From positions 28,598 to 80,750 of the forward strand of contig CAMPET010000309.1 of the NCBI GenBank assembly GCA_946803715.1: a DNA stretch of 52,153 nt, read 5' to 3'. Both the position numbers and the translations under genes were made by a program. Source of the DNA: Beroe ovata (taxonomy: Eukaryota > Ctenophora > Nuda > Beroida > Beroidae). The notes beneath the pieces were generated by a model. It saw nothing but the letters and a program-made list of their open reading frames with translations, searched no databases and had not been told where the DNA came from. Positions 33,521 to 44,670 of the stretch are shown piece after piece (position 1 is the stretch's first letter; each line of letters starts with the position of its first letter).

Positions 33521-34076
33521 TGTAGTCACGGTGACGAAAACGTGACGAACATAGCGGGGGGGTCTGCAGGATTGTGATGATTGATAATCGATATCAGCGC
33601 CAATACACCGTATAATATTTTGGGGAAGTTGCTGATTTGAGAAGGACAATAATTTGATGGGTAATCGGCTCAATTTTTGTTGAGATGTATGATAATTAAG
33701 TCATTCCGGGAGTTATTACTATAGTATGCACACATATTTAATGAGGTTTTCAATTTAAGTGATTGGAGCTGATAAGGTTTGAGAGTGTGCATATCACTTG
33801 CGATTGAACCGATGGCAGTAAATGAAATTTTCCACATCAGTGAAACTGGGATAAATGAAGGGAGACCGCCAAAAAGAGCACTCCTATGACCTATCCCAGT
33901 GCAGATAGTTGTCACCAATCAGTGATCAAGACTTATTCAGATCAGCCAAACGCTATCCAGTATTCTGTCAGGTGATCATTCTACTCTCGTGGGTAACCAA
34001 GTTCCCCGGACTTTCTGTTGTAACATCATCGTGTATACTGTATATCAAACATAGAACACGTGCGAAGTCGCCAGGC
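32500..34076. other. upstream region of the Ig/Fn3 gene
   Basis: The signal-peptide exon of the Ig/Fn3 gene should lie here or further right on the minus strand. A possible exon near 32890-32960 ends at a GTAAGA donor but is too weak to call. A (GT)n microsatellite lies at 33488-33518. Nothing else was recognised. Confidence 0.3.
33488..33518. repeat. GT microsatellite
   Basis: Uninterrupted (GT)n of about 30 bases. Confidence 0.9.
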
Positions 34077-34100
34077 ACACACACACACACACACACACGC
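34077..34100. repeat. CA microsatellite ending at an N
   Basis: (AC)n directly before the single N at 34101; the true repeat length was probably not resolved. Confidence 0.85.
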
Positions 34101-34110
34101 NGGTATACAG

Positions 34111-34205
34111 TGGAGAAGAGACAAGGCATTCCTGACTGGGTGGAACTGAGGGAACACGACCGGAGTATCCGGCTAAACCTCACACACCAGTACATGGCAT
34201 ATGTG
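34111..34205 (+). CDS. isolated exon of an unrecognised gene
   Basis: A 95-nt open segment lies between TATACAG and a consensus donor GTG/GTAAGT. In frame it reads VEKRQGIPDWVELREHDR then SIRLNLTHQYMAYV, a helical charged peptide. No partner exon was identified upstream (a CA repeat and an N lie there) or downstream (the minisatellite and retrotransposons follow). The family is not recognised. Confidence 0.35.
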
Positions 34206-34307
34206 GTAAGTACCCAGTCATTGCTAGCATGTAGTATGTGTGGTAAGTACCCAGTCATTGCTAGCATGTAGTATGTGTGGTAAGTACACAGTCATTGCTA
34301 GCATGTA
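34201..34307. repeat. 37-bp minisatellite containing a splice-donor motif, left array
   Basis: About three tandem units of TATGTGTGGTAAGTACCCAG + TCATTGCTAGCATGTAG. The first unit overlaps the donor of the exon ending at 34205, so each unit carries a copy of GTG/GTAAGT. The same repeat reappears at 45566-45697, on the far side of family A retrotransposon sequence. Confidence 0.85.
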
Positions 34308-34356
34308 CTTACTTACTTTGATACTTTGATGTGATTTAGGATAACATCCAGGGCCA

Positions 34357-35508
34357 TCAGATTCTCCGACCACCGTCAAGAGCCCAGTCAAGCAACGAAT
34401 TAGAATTTTTCGGTACATAGTTGCAGACTGGGGGGAGGTCTGGCACAGTATTGAGGAATGCTTGGAGGGAGCTCTTAAATGAATCGAGTGTAGAAGCTGT
34501 TGTGCATGCAGCTGGTATACAGTTCCACAGACGTGGCCCGATGACAGAAATGGAATTCTCGTGGACTGCTAATCTGGTTTTATGCGGGGGAATCGACGGG
34601 AGAGTAGCTCTAATGCCGAGCCTGTCGTTGAAGTGCCATTGTACTCCAATAGAATTTGGGGTTCTGCCCTGCAGAATTTTCCACATGAAGATGATTATAT
34701 ATCGCTCGCGCCTTCTCTGCAATGACATGAGCTTTAAAGAAGCTAACCTATCCCAATAGTTAAGGTCGCTGTACCCGAGGATCTTAGCAGTGAAAGACCG
34801 CTGGACTCCCTCTAGTGTCTGGATGTTAGCTATGTTGTTGTGAGGATTCCATAATGGGCAGCAATATTCTAGGTGACTCCTGACTAGACTTTTGTACAGT
34901 GTGAGCATAGTATCGTGGTCTCTATATCTAAAGACACTTAAACACCAGGATGCAGCAAGGGTAGCTTTCTTGACAATGGATCTTATATGCATCGTCCAGG
35001 AAATATCTGTTGTTACAAGTATACCAAGGTCCCTCACTATGGGTAAGGGTTCGAGGATAGTTCCATTAGTGGTCGTGTAACACTGCTCGAACTTAATGAA
35101 AGGTAGATTCTGCAGTAGCAGTTTATCCAAGTTTGGTACATTATGCTGGATAAACTCAAACTTATCTTCGTGAAGTTGCATGTTATTATCAAGTGACCAT
35201 TTTGTTACGTTTTCAAGGTCCTTCTGGAGAAGTTTAAGATCATGGTGACTCTCTATTTTCTTAACTAGGCGTGTGTCATCGGCAAAACTTCGTAAAGAAG
35301 CGAATTGTAAGATGGTGTGGATATCATTGATGTATATTAGGAACAGGATTGGTCCCAACACTGTGCCTTGGGGGACACCACTTCGCACATATCGCGGTTG
35401 TGAGTGAAACCCTTCAATAGTGACCTTTTGGATGCGATCAGAGAGGAATTTCTTAATCCAGTTATGTAGTTCACCTCTTATGCCAAGGTTATATAGTTTT
35501 TGTAGCAA
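34357..35508 (-). pseudogene. family A reverse transcriptase, C-terminal part
   Basis: This frame holds the RT palm and thumb: SGVPQGTVLGPILFLIYIND, then the FADDTRLV box with the catalytic Asp pair, then the thumb with LVRSHLEYCCPLWNPH. The preceding motif DAIYLDFAKAFDQVDH lies in another frame at about 35510-35560, showing a one-base shift. Confidence 0.85.
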
Positions 35509-35566
35509 TATCTCGTGATCAACTTGGTCGAACGCTTTTGCAAAATCTAGGTATATGGCGTCAGTG

Positions 35567-36310
35567 TCATGACCAAGGGTTAGAAAGTATTTCGGAGAAA
35601 TGATCCACTAGCTCGGAAAGACAACTCCTACCTTTCCTGAACCCGTGCTGTCGATCAGTGATAAGGTCATTGCGTTCTAGGTGATCTATTATTTCATCTC
35701 GAACTATTCTTTCAAAGGTTTTCGAGACATGTGAGGTGAGTGATACAGGGCGGTAATTTTCAGGTAGGGCCCGACTACCTTTCTTGAACACGGGGCAAAT
35801 GAGTTGAGATTTGAGTACTGGGTGTATGTAGCCGTGCGTCAAAGAGTCTTCCCAGATCAATCTTAGTGGTGTCAAAAGAGCTGATTTACAAGACTTCAAG
35901 AGGACCGCTGGAAATTCATCTTCACCTGGGGCAGAGTCAGCACCTAGTTCATCGATTACTTTTGACAATTTCTCGTCTGTTACCTTAATGGTGTCAATTC
36001 TCGGCAAATTTAGGTCTTGTATTGGTAGAGGGACCACTTTATGAGGATTATTTGGATCACTAAATACCTTGCAGAATTGGGTCTGAAGCATTTCTGCCAA
36101 TATCACTGGATCTGTGACATATTCTGTGTCATTATCCGGCTTCATAAAGGGGCCAACGCGTGATTTCACCCTGGAACTCTGTTTCGCATAACTATAGAAA
36201 TATTTCGGGTTGGTTTTGATAACTGACAACGCTCGCATTTCCCGCTGGAAAATCTTGGATTTTATATCATCCCGTATCTCAAGTTCAAGTTGTCCCAATT
36301 TCCTCTTCAA
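35567..36310 (-). pseudogene. family A reverse transcriptase, N-terminal part
   Basis: This contains the RT fingers: the APGEDEFPAVLL segment, CPVFKKGSRALPENYRPVSL, and RQHGFRKGRSCLSELVDHF. The frame breaks on both sides relative to the endonuclease and the RT palm, so this copy is not active. Confidence 0.85.
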
Positions 36311-36366
36311 TTCCTCTAACTTAGGCGAGAAGGGGTTATGCTTGGTAAGTCGTTCAAGTCGAGAAG

Positions 36367-37567
36367 TCAGTTTCTCCTCTTTCTGTCAAGCTTGTATTGC
36401 TCCCGTGATAAATGTTTTTTATGCCTGTTGCTGTGTTTAGGGGTGTAGAGACACGTGCATTGCAGCACAATGAGTCTAAAAAGCTCAGGGAACTCTTCAT
36501 ATGAACATTGTCCATGTAAACTTAACCAGTCTATGTTCCTCATGTGCTCATTAAGGGCCTCGAAATCACACTTATTTATGTTCAAGCTACTGAACCCGTG
36601 AAGGTAAGATTCAGGTTGAGGAGCTCTTGTCGAGTTTTTGAAGCCAATGTTGTAAGTAAGTGTGATAGTAACTATGTTGTGATCCGATATAAGAGAGGGG
36701 GTAGAGTGGATAGAGTGAATTACATCATGAAGATTTGTTATAAAGAGATCTAGTATGTTGTTGATTCTAGTTGACTTGTCAACATGTTGTACCATAAAGC
36801 TTTCGCCCATGAAATTAAGAAGTAGTGATGCTGACTCAGTACATTCTTTCGATGAGCCAGCTGTCGTGAACGCTCCTTCCCAATTTATGTTCGGGAAATT
36901 GAAGTCCCCACAGAGGATCTTTGTCCAGTCACTTGGTGTTCTATCAGTTTCCCTTTTTATGAAGGACATGACATCAGCGAATTTGTTAAGAGGGGTGTTG
37001 GGTGGACGATAGAGGTTAATGATTAGAGTTTTTTTCCGATTCTATGGCTACTGATATCAATTCACAGTACATGTTGCAATATGATTCGGACCTACTGACA
37101 GACAAATTCTGATGTATATACGTTATAACCCCACCGTGAGGCCGGCCTGTTCTGTCATTACAGAAAGTGTTGTAATCTGGAATGGATATCTGGGCATCGC
37201 TGTGGTGAGTTTTTAACCATGATTCAGTAACGCAGACGTATGGTATGTAATTAGGAGATGTGGAGATAATGTTCTTGAGGTAGGGCAATTTCCACTGCTG
37301 ACTATGGCCTGCGTCTGGAATCATACCTTGGACATTTAGGAGGAGTAATTGGGTGCATTGCATGGGTATGGGTAGAGATTCGGTAGTTGATTTTGTATGG
37401 GATTGTTCATGGTAACTTGAGACGAAACTGGTGGTGCCTGTGGCATTGGATAGGGGAATCTGTTCACCACACTCTGAGAAATGGCCATCAACTGATTTGT
37501 TAGATTGGAGAGTTCCTGTTTCATTGTGGTTATCTCCCCCTGTATGTCGTTCTTCACATGTTGGCAA
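36367..37567 (-). pseudogene. family A endonuclease, split by a frameshift
   Basis: The first part (37016-37567) carries LLLNVQGMIPDAG, VCVTESWLKTHH and RPHGGVITYIHQNLS. The second (36367-36969) carries KILCGDFNFPNINW and SLISDHNIVTITL. These are the conserved blocks of APE-like endonucleases (Glu in TESW, Asp/Asn in GDFN, Asp-His in SDHN). The break near 37020 coincides with a run of seven Ts, where the sister copy has six. Confidence 0.85.
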
Positions 37568-38038
37568 ATATTCACTAAAAAACTAGTATCGAATTGTTGT
37601 TGATCATTTTCCATGTGTAGATAAGGCGGGTACCTCTGCTCGTTTATAGCATGATGCTTGGGTTGATTCAGAGCATGGGACTGAACAGGTGGGCGTTGGC
37701 TCGCCCTCGTTTGAGTGTTTGCCCTATTATGGAGAGTTGGTTCACGTTTGGTTGTCTTCAAATGGGTAAGTTTACAGTTACGGTCGAAGCATTCGAATTT
37801 TCGAAGCGAGTCTGGACAGATATCGGGATGGAGAAACTTGCAGGCTGCGCCCTTACGGCAGGTGCGAGGTGAGTTCGGCCCGAAACTGCAAAAGAACTTG
37901 CACTTCTTCGGATGAAAAAACTGACAATGTTCTCCGTTTACTAGTTTTCTACCCGATATACCATGTGGGCATGTGCCCTTCTTCAGGGCTGAGCAGACCG
38001 TGGCACTGTGGTATGGAGCATCTGTCCCCGCCGAGGTN
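37336..38038 (-). pseudogene. family A ORF1, 5'-truncated
   Basis: This contains three CCCH-like zinc fingers (KKGTCPHGISG...HCQFFHPKKC; RTCRKGAACKFLHPDIC; RKFECFDRNCKLTHLK), then a Pro/Gln-rich region and a helical C-terminus. The N-terminal PHD-like part is missing at the N. Its 3' end overlaps ORF2 in another frame. Confidence 0.8.
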
Positions 38039-38220
38039 GACGTGTAACCTTTCAACATCCCTAGTAGAATCTCACTCCAGTAAAATACTATATTTTTTAA
38101 ACATGCTGATTCCTGATACTACAGTTTATATTGCACGGAAATCAATAGCACGAACAAAATGTCAGTCTGTCACATCATGATTGTGGAAGGAAAGTATGAA
38201 ACGTGGACGATTTATCATAC

Positions 38221-38516
38221 CTTTAAAGCCATCTCTGTTTCATGGTATTTCTTCAGACTTTCCTTTGTAATAGGTTCGGTAAACGCAGGCCAAGGCGTAC
38301 TGTGTTTGTACTTTGCAGCAGATTTGAATAGTGGGTTATCACACTTGCTGCACACGTACATTCCTGCCACGAATTGATAATTGTATTACAATCACTCTAC
38401 TCTAAGAATTCTACCCTAGGAACTAGGAATGATTATTTCAACTCGAACTTTCCAAACTCACCGTGTTGGAAATGGTCCCTGTAGACTTCACCCTTAGTAA
38501 AGCCGCAGAATGACAT
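38221..38516 (-). CDS. MSRB1: methionine-R-sulfoxide reductase B1, first two exons only
   Basis: Exon 1 (38462-38516) encodes MSFCGFTKGEVYRDHFQH; exon 2 (38221-38363) encodes GMYVCSKCDNPLF, then YKHSTPWPAFTEPI and a helix ending TEMALK, with matching phase. This closely follows animal MSRB1 (SelR), which reduces methionine-R-sulfoxide in cytosol and nucleus, for example on actin. The first zinc CxxC (CSKC) and the substrate-binding HSTPWPAFTE motif are present. The third exon, with the second CxxC and the catalytic Sec or Cys, should follow below 38221, but the sequence runs into the N at 38039 and then retrotransposon. The gene is thus incomplete in this assembly. The ATG is fixed by homology of the first residues. 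Confidence 0.88.
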
Positions 38517-39375
38517 TGTGTTCCTACTATGTTGCACCAATCCAAGAGGTCTAAAAAAAGGGCAACGCAGTGGTTGTGTTCTAGGGGCTGTGTGGTGTAG
38601 AAGAGCAGACAAAGTAGGGTATGTTCTCCTATACATCAACTACATCACTATATCATAGTAGTAGGTGTTATTGAGGTTAGTTAGTGGGTAATGAGTATGG
38701 TTATGCAATATGGTACCTACAAAAATATATGATATAGCTGGTTATTACCTATGATATGTTCTAATATATTGAACAAAGTTAAACTCAGTTCCTCCAATAT
38801 TATTATATCGTATATGTGGCAACAAGTTAACAGAATAACAGAGCATTCTCACAAAGCATTAAATAGATCACAAAACCCAATAAATATGTACAGTATAACA
38901 CAGATAAATCACAAGAAATGCAACACCAATATTCTAATTATAATCAGTGTATGGGTTGATGCCCTGATTGATTAAATCAATCTGAAAGTCATTGGAGACT
39001 TGAATAGATGCCAGTAAAAATGTAGCTTATCTAGCATCCAGTGGATGTTAGAGTCACAGCTTTATGTTACTAGCATGATATCAAAAACAATAGTAAAAAT
39101 GAACAGTGGGTCAGTGGGTCACAGCTATCCAAACAAAAAGTACAGTTTATACGTTTATCTATACCTATCATGATAACATAATTGTATCATGTTTGTATAC
39201 TGTAACTTAGGAGACATATCTAATATCTATGGGGAGTTCAAATTATTGGGGAGACTAAAATATGGGTTTTTGCCGAGAACCCCAAATTTCGTCCCCCATA
39301 AACATTTTATATGTTTCCTTAAAGGTATAAACCTGCATGCATACAAATATTAAGATTTACTAAATTTCTGAACTA
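38517..39375. other. intergenic, no gene recognised
   Basis: AT-rich spacer between MSRB1 and the small gene ending at 39376, both on the minus strand. No exon or repeat was recognised. Confidence 0.5.
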
Positions 39376-40022
39376 TTACTGCAAAAATGCATTTTGTAAT
39401 CTGGCAAGCAAATAACGATGATCAGGAAATAAAATAGTATGTCCAAATCTCTGTAGATGGGCCAATAATAATCTGGCAACTTGCTCTGAAGTGATGGATG
39501 GAACTCTAATAACAGCCACAAGTCGAGGTCTGTTTCTAATCCTTTGCATAATAAAATGATTTCGAATATTGACTGTGGTTCCTAAAGAATGTAAAGGAGC
39601 TTGTAATTCCCTGATATTGGGTGAAGTAAACACTTCCCTTAGGGTTTGTCTTCTTCTATCCACCAAAGGTATTGAAGGCACAGTTCTTGTTCGTGTTGTC
39701 AAAATAATAGCTGGATTTGACCTGTTAGAAGATTTCTTGTTTGTGACAAAATTAATTTTAATTATAAATTGTAAGTTCCTTTTGGGGAAGATGAATAATA
39801 ACAGACATGATTTAGCACCTGTATATGATATTATGATGGTACTACACATACAATGTAGGCATTATTATGAACTTATAAACAAAGTTCTGCTGCTATCAAA
39901 AAACAAAATTTAAAGGTTATATGTTACCTCTTTTTCAAAAAACGTTTCAATTTAAGGCAAGCAAGACTCTTGTGTCTTTTCCTGATGTAAATAACACAGC
40001 TCCTTTGTTTGATTTCTGACAT
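39376..40022 (-). CDS. small two-exon basic protein of unknown family
   Basis: Exon 1 (39928-40022) starts at ATG, with an in-frame TAG two codons upstream, and encodes MSEIKQRSCVIYIRKRHKS...LKRFLKK. Exon 2 (39376-39721) joins in phase and encodes TRTRTVPSIPLVDRRRQTLR, LHSLGTTVNIRNHFIMQ, and RVPSITSEQVARLLLAHLQR to a TAA stop. The product is about 146 residues, strongly basic at the N-terminus, with no signal peptide or membrane segment. I do not recognise the family. A near-identical copy of exon 1 and its upstream flank occurs at 50792-51271. Confidence 0.5.
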
Positions 40023-40400
40023 ACTCTACTGATAAAGAAACACATTGAAACAACATCACAGTTTACAAAATGATGAATCTGATTCTTAGGATTAACAATT
40101 CATGAATACATGACAGTAATTCAAAGCAATTAAAAGCTTCACTATACGGTACCTGATAATATGAATTTTGAATATGCAAAAAATTACTAGGTACCTAAAC
40201 AAGTACAGAAATTCAACCTCCAAAGGACATGGGGATGTACACTGAACAAAAAACAGGGATAGTTATCATTCATCAATTGACAAGTTTTGATTCTGAAAGT
40301 TATTGAAAGACATGGCATGGTGAGATTTGATTAATCCAAATTGCATCATCAATCAAGGTACTAAGTACATGAGTAGATAATTAGTTTGCAGTGTTAGTTT
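39921..40400. repeat. 480-bp direct repeat, left copy
   Basis: Nearly identical to 50792-51271 (offset 10,870-10,871), covering exon 1 of the small gene and its upstream flank. It stops precisely at the N at 40401 after GTGTTAGTTT, while the right copy begins precisely after the N at 50791. This is the pattern expected of one locus seen in two overlapping contigs. Confidence 0.85.
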
Positions 40401-40401
40401 N

Positions 40402-42986
40402 GGGTGCTTGACCATTTATTGCTTTGTATGATATGAGTGCAATTTTGAAGACAATGCGCTTTCTAATCTGAAGCCAATGAAGGTTGTGAAGATCGTCACC
40501 AACATGGTCATACTTATATTTACCTGTTAACATCTTAGCAGCACAGTTTTGGATTACCTGTAACTGGTTAAGGAGCCTTTCAGATATGCCATAGTACAAG
40601 CAATTGCAGTAGTCCAAGCATGAGATGACCATGCTGTTAACAACTGATTTCATCTGCTCCTTAGTTAACAGAAAGCGAATTTTACTCAGATTCCGTATGG
40701 TTCGGAATGAATTCCTCTTTAACGTGCTTATCTGGCTTTGAAATGTTAAATGACGGTCAATGTGGACTCCAAGATTCTTGACTGTTGACAAAAACCTAAT
40801 TGTTGTTCCACTGGCGAGATTGACACCATTTATTATTATCTGATTGAGTATCTTGCTAGATCCAAAAACTATTATCTGGGTCTTAGGTTCATTCAGTTGA
40901 AGAAAGTACTTTGCCATCCATTTCCTGATCGTGTCAAAACAGTCATTTATTTGAGTGGTCAGCATATGAACCTGTTCAGATGGTGTGAAAGTTTTTGATA
41001 TTTGATGATCATCTGCATACCCAAAGATGTTAAAGCCAAGTCTTTTAACACACATGTATATGGATCTGATGTATATGTTAAAGAGAACCGGACCTAAGAC
41101 AGATCCCTGTGGCACTCCGAACTTGATTGTTATGGTGTCAGATGTAACAATTCCAAGTCTTATTCGCTGTGCTCGGCTCTTAAGAAAGCTTGTGAACCAT
41201 GCTAGTGCAGTTCCTCTGATGCCGATTTCGTTTTAAGAATCTGTAGGAGCAGGGAATGGTCTACAGTGTCAAAAGCAGCACTGAGGTCTAAAAGCATGAC
41301 AATAGTTGCTGATTGCTCATCTGATGCTACAAGAATATCATTTACAACCTTAACTAGAATCGTTTCCGTGCTATGATTCTTCTTGTACGCAAATTGCTCA
41401 GGACAATGTAGGTTATTCTGCCGCAAATGATTATTGAGTCTTTTTAAAACAACTCGTTCAACAAGCTTACCCAAGAAGGTTAGGTTGGACACTGGACGGT
41501 AGCTGTTAAGACTATTTGCATCAAGTTTCTTATCCTTCAGTAAGGGGGTGATGTCTGCAAGTTTCAATCCATCCATGCAGCCAGTGCGAAGTGATAGGTT
41601 TACAAGGTCCACTAAGATTGGCATCAATGAGTCAATATTACCTTCTAGCAATTGCTGAGGAAGCATGTCAGCTGGGGAACATTTAACTCCACTTTCACCG
41701 ATAATTTCCTGAATTTCTTCAGATGTGGTAGGTGTGAATTCAAACATTTCAGTAGAAGTGCCAGATGATTGAGGTAATGCTGGTGTTATGGAATCTGGCT
41801 CAAATTTTGAACGAATTTTATCAATCTTGTCTATATAGAACTGATTGAAGTCCATAGCAAGTTTCCCAATATCGTCTACATCGGGAAGTGTGTGACTTTT
41901 CTGTCTATCAAGAACCTTGTTGACGACACTGTAGAGGGTTCGTGCATTTCCTTCAGCATGATTGATAATCTTTCCGAGATACCTTTCCTTCTTTGTCTTG
42001 GCCAACATAGTACATTGAAAGCACAACTCTTTGTACAACATAAAAGCATCATCCGAGATGTGTTTACTTCTTTCAGCCTGGCGTCTCAACTTTCTAAGTT
42101 CCCTATATTCTTTATCGAACCATGGAGCTTTATCCACAACTGAAATGATCTTATTAGTCATAGGAGCGTGATGATCAACAAGGCTTTTGAGAGAATTGAA
42201 CAAACCAGAGACACATGACCCGAAACATTTATCAGTATCAAAAGATTTGACTATCTCTTGAACATCTGATGAAAAGTTGACTCCATTGATCTGCTCAAGA
42301 TTTCTCACACTAATTTCCTTGAAGTACTTGCCTTTCATCTTGGTTTTCAGAGAATAGAATACAGGGAAATGATCAGACCCCAAGGAGTTTAGAGGCTCTA
42401 CAGCAGCAGTGGCATTGACAGTATCATTTAGTGAGTAAAGGAATACCTGGTCAAGAGATCCACCACCAGTATGAGTTGGGTGATCGACCAGTCTTCTCAT
42501 TCCATAAGAATTGAAAAAGTCAAGACACTGCTTCTCGACACCAGATTTTGTTTCGAAGTGCACGTTCATATCTCCAGCAATGATAAAGTTGTCTGATTTA
42601 GTGGATATTTCTGAGATTAAGATATCAATTTCATGCGGGAAAACAGATGTGAGAGTCCCTGTCCTGTATATGGTCACAAGTGCAATTTTGGCTATCTCAG
42701 TTTTTATCCAAACTGCAATAAACTCAAAGCTATCAAATGTCTTGAGCAACTTGTATTGAAAAACAGGCATGCCAGTTTTGAAAATTACTGCAACCCCACC
42801 CCCTCTCATATCTTTCCTAAAGTCATGGAAAATGGAGTAACCATATGATTTCACAATGCTTGTTGTAATGTTGGAATCATGACGAAGCCAAGTTTCACAA
42901 ACAGAGGCAACAAAAATGTCTCTGTCATCTAACAGGCTCATAAAATCATCCACTTTGTTATTCAATGACCTAGGATTGAAGAGCAT
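40402..42986 (-). pseudogene. family B ORF2 (endonuclease-RT), frameshifted and truncated
   Basis: The endonuclease blocks LLFNPRSLNN-like start, SVCETWLRHD, MRGGGVAVIF, IAGDMNVHF and SDHFPVFYS are intact. RT motifs YRPVSNLTFLGKLVERVV and MLLDLSAAFDTVDHSLL precede the frameshift; MPQGSVLGPVLFNIY (normally GVPQG) and YADDHQISK follow it. It ends at the N before the stop codon. Confidence 0.85.
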
Positions 42987-43030
42987 AAGGTTCAGGGAGG
43001 CACTTATTTCACAGGAATCATTGTGACCAA

Positions 43031-43586
43031 TTACTTTCTTTGGAAAAAAGGGATAGTCTTCTTCACTTTTTCCAGTTGCTCAAGGTAGATTGGGCATGAA
43101 ACACTGTTAGTTTCATGGGTAGTGCGATCACTCCCAGCTTTAGTACAGTTCACACAACAGCTTGCTCCTGGGTCACCCTTCACAGTGCAATCTCGAGTTT
43201 CATGATCCTGTGCACAAAACCCACATTTAGCTTCATTTTTACACTCCTTGCTATGGTGGCCGAACTCCTGGCACTTGTAGCACCGAAGCACAAAAACTCT
43301 GTCATAAACCTTACATGCTTGAGAACCAACAAAAAGACGATCATTTTGTTTTGATATGACTGATCTGATGATGTTACTGACTCTAATAGTTGCCCTGAAA
43401 ATATTCCCATTGTTACGAAGAGGTGCAACATAGATAACATCCAATATCTTATCTTCAGGACATTCAGATTTCTCAATAATGGACATGATTTGAGGGTTCT
43501 GATTCTTTACCATGGTGCATATTTCCTCCTTTGAATATTCCCTGTTAAAGCCAACCACATTTATAGTAGGGACTTTACTAGCAACC
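43031..43586 (-). pseudogene. family B ORF1, C-terminal half
   Basis: This encodes the part with VYDRVFVLRCYKCQEFGHHS and following CCHC-type zinc knuckles (KCGFCAQDHETRDC, SCCVNCTKAG), ending at TIPFFQRK. At the N (43587) the sequence switches abruptly to family A endonuclease, whereas the sister copy continues into the N-terminal half. Confidence 0.85.
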
Positions 43587-43587
43587 N

Positions 43588-44670
43588 CTCAGGGAACTCT
43601 TCATATGAACATTGTTCATGTAAACTTAACCAGTCTATGTTCCTCAGATGCTCATTAAGGGCCTCGAAATCACACTTATTTATGTTCAAACTACTGAACC
43701 CGTGAAGGTAAGATTCAGGTCGAGGAGACTTTGTCGAGTTTTTGAAACCAATGTTGTAAGCAAGTGTGATAGTAACTATGTTGTGATCCGATATAAGAGA
43801 GGGGGTAGAGTGGATAGAGTGAATTACATCATGAACGTTTGTTATAAAGAGATCTAGTATGTTGTTGATCCTAGTTGGCTTGTCAACATGCTGTACCATA
43901 AAGCTTTCGCCCATGAAATTAAGAAGTAGTGATGCTGACTCATTACATTCTTTCGATGAGCCAGCTGTCGTGAACGCTCCTTCCCAATTTATGTTCGGGA
44001 AATTGAAGTCCCCACAGAGGATCTTTGTCCAGTCACTTGGTGTCCTATCAGTTTCCCTTTTTATGAAGGACATGACATCAGCGAATTTGTTAAGAGGGGT
44101 GTTTGGTGGACGATAGAGGTTAATGATAAGAGTTTTTTCTGATTCTATGGCTACTGATATCAGTTCACAGTACATGTTGCAATATGATTCGGACCTACTG
44201 ACAGACAAATTTTGATGTATATACGTTATAACCCCACCGTGAGGCCGGCCTGTTCTGTCAGTACGGAAAGTGTTGTAATCTGGAATAGATATCTGGGCAT
44301 CGCTGTGGTGAATTTTTAACCATGATTCAGTAACGCAGACGTATGGTATGTAATTAGGAGATGTGGAGATAATGTTCTTGAGGTAGGGCAATTTCCACTG
44401 CTGACTATGGCCTGCGTCTGGAATCATACCTTGGACATTTAGGAGGAGTAATTGGGTGCATTGCATGGGTATGGGTAGAGATTCGGTAGTTGATTTTGTA
44501 TGGGATTGTTCATGGTAACTTGAGACGAAACTGGTGGTGCCTGTGGCATTGGATAGGGGAATCTGTTCACCACACTCTGAGAAATGGCCATCAACTGATT
44601 TGTTAGATTGGAGAGTTCCTTTTTCATTGTGGTTATCTCCCCCTGTATGTCGTTCTTCACATGTTGGCAA
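43588..44670 (-). pseudogene. family A ORF2, endonuclease part only
   Basis: The open frame keeps the conserved endonuclease blocks (LLLNVQGMIPDAG, VCVTESWLKIHH, GGVITYIHQNLS, LCGDFNFPNINW, SLISDHNIVTIT) without the frameshift present in the copy at 36367-37567. It is cut at the N before the RT. Confidence 0.85.

Larger units (their letters stand above)
34308..38038 (-). mobile_element. family A non-LTR retrotransposon, frameshifted copy
   Basis: Read on the minus strand this carries most of ORF1 (CCCH fingers, from 38038), an APE-type endonuclease and a reverse transcriptase, ending in a 3' tail of CAAAGTAAGTAAGTA type. Frameshifts break ORF2 near 37020 (longer T run than the sister copy), about 36370 and about 35550. 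Its 5' end is lost at the N (38039). It belongs to the CR1/Jockey-like group by its ORF1 zinc fingers and RT style. Confidence 0.85.
40402..43586 (-). mobile_element. family B non-LTR retrotransposon, partial frameshifted copy
   Basis: This is a near-identical partial copy of the element at 46232-50790, bounded by Ns on both sides. It holds the 3' half of ORF1 (43031-43586) and ORF2 from the endonuclease to the middle of the RT thumb (40402-42986). One T is missing in a T run at about 41230, giving a frameshift between 41202-42986 and 40402-41115. Confidence 0.88.
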
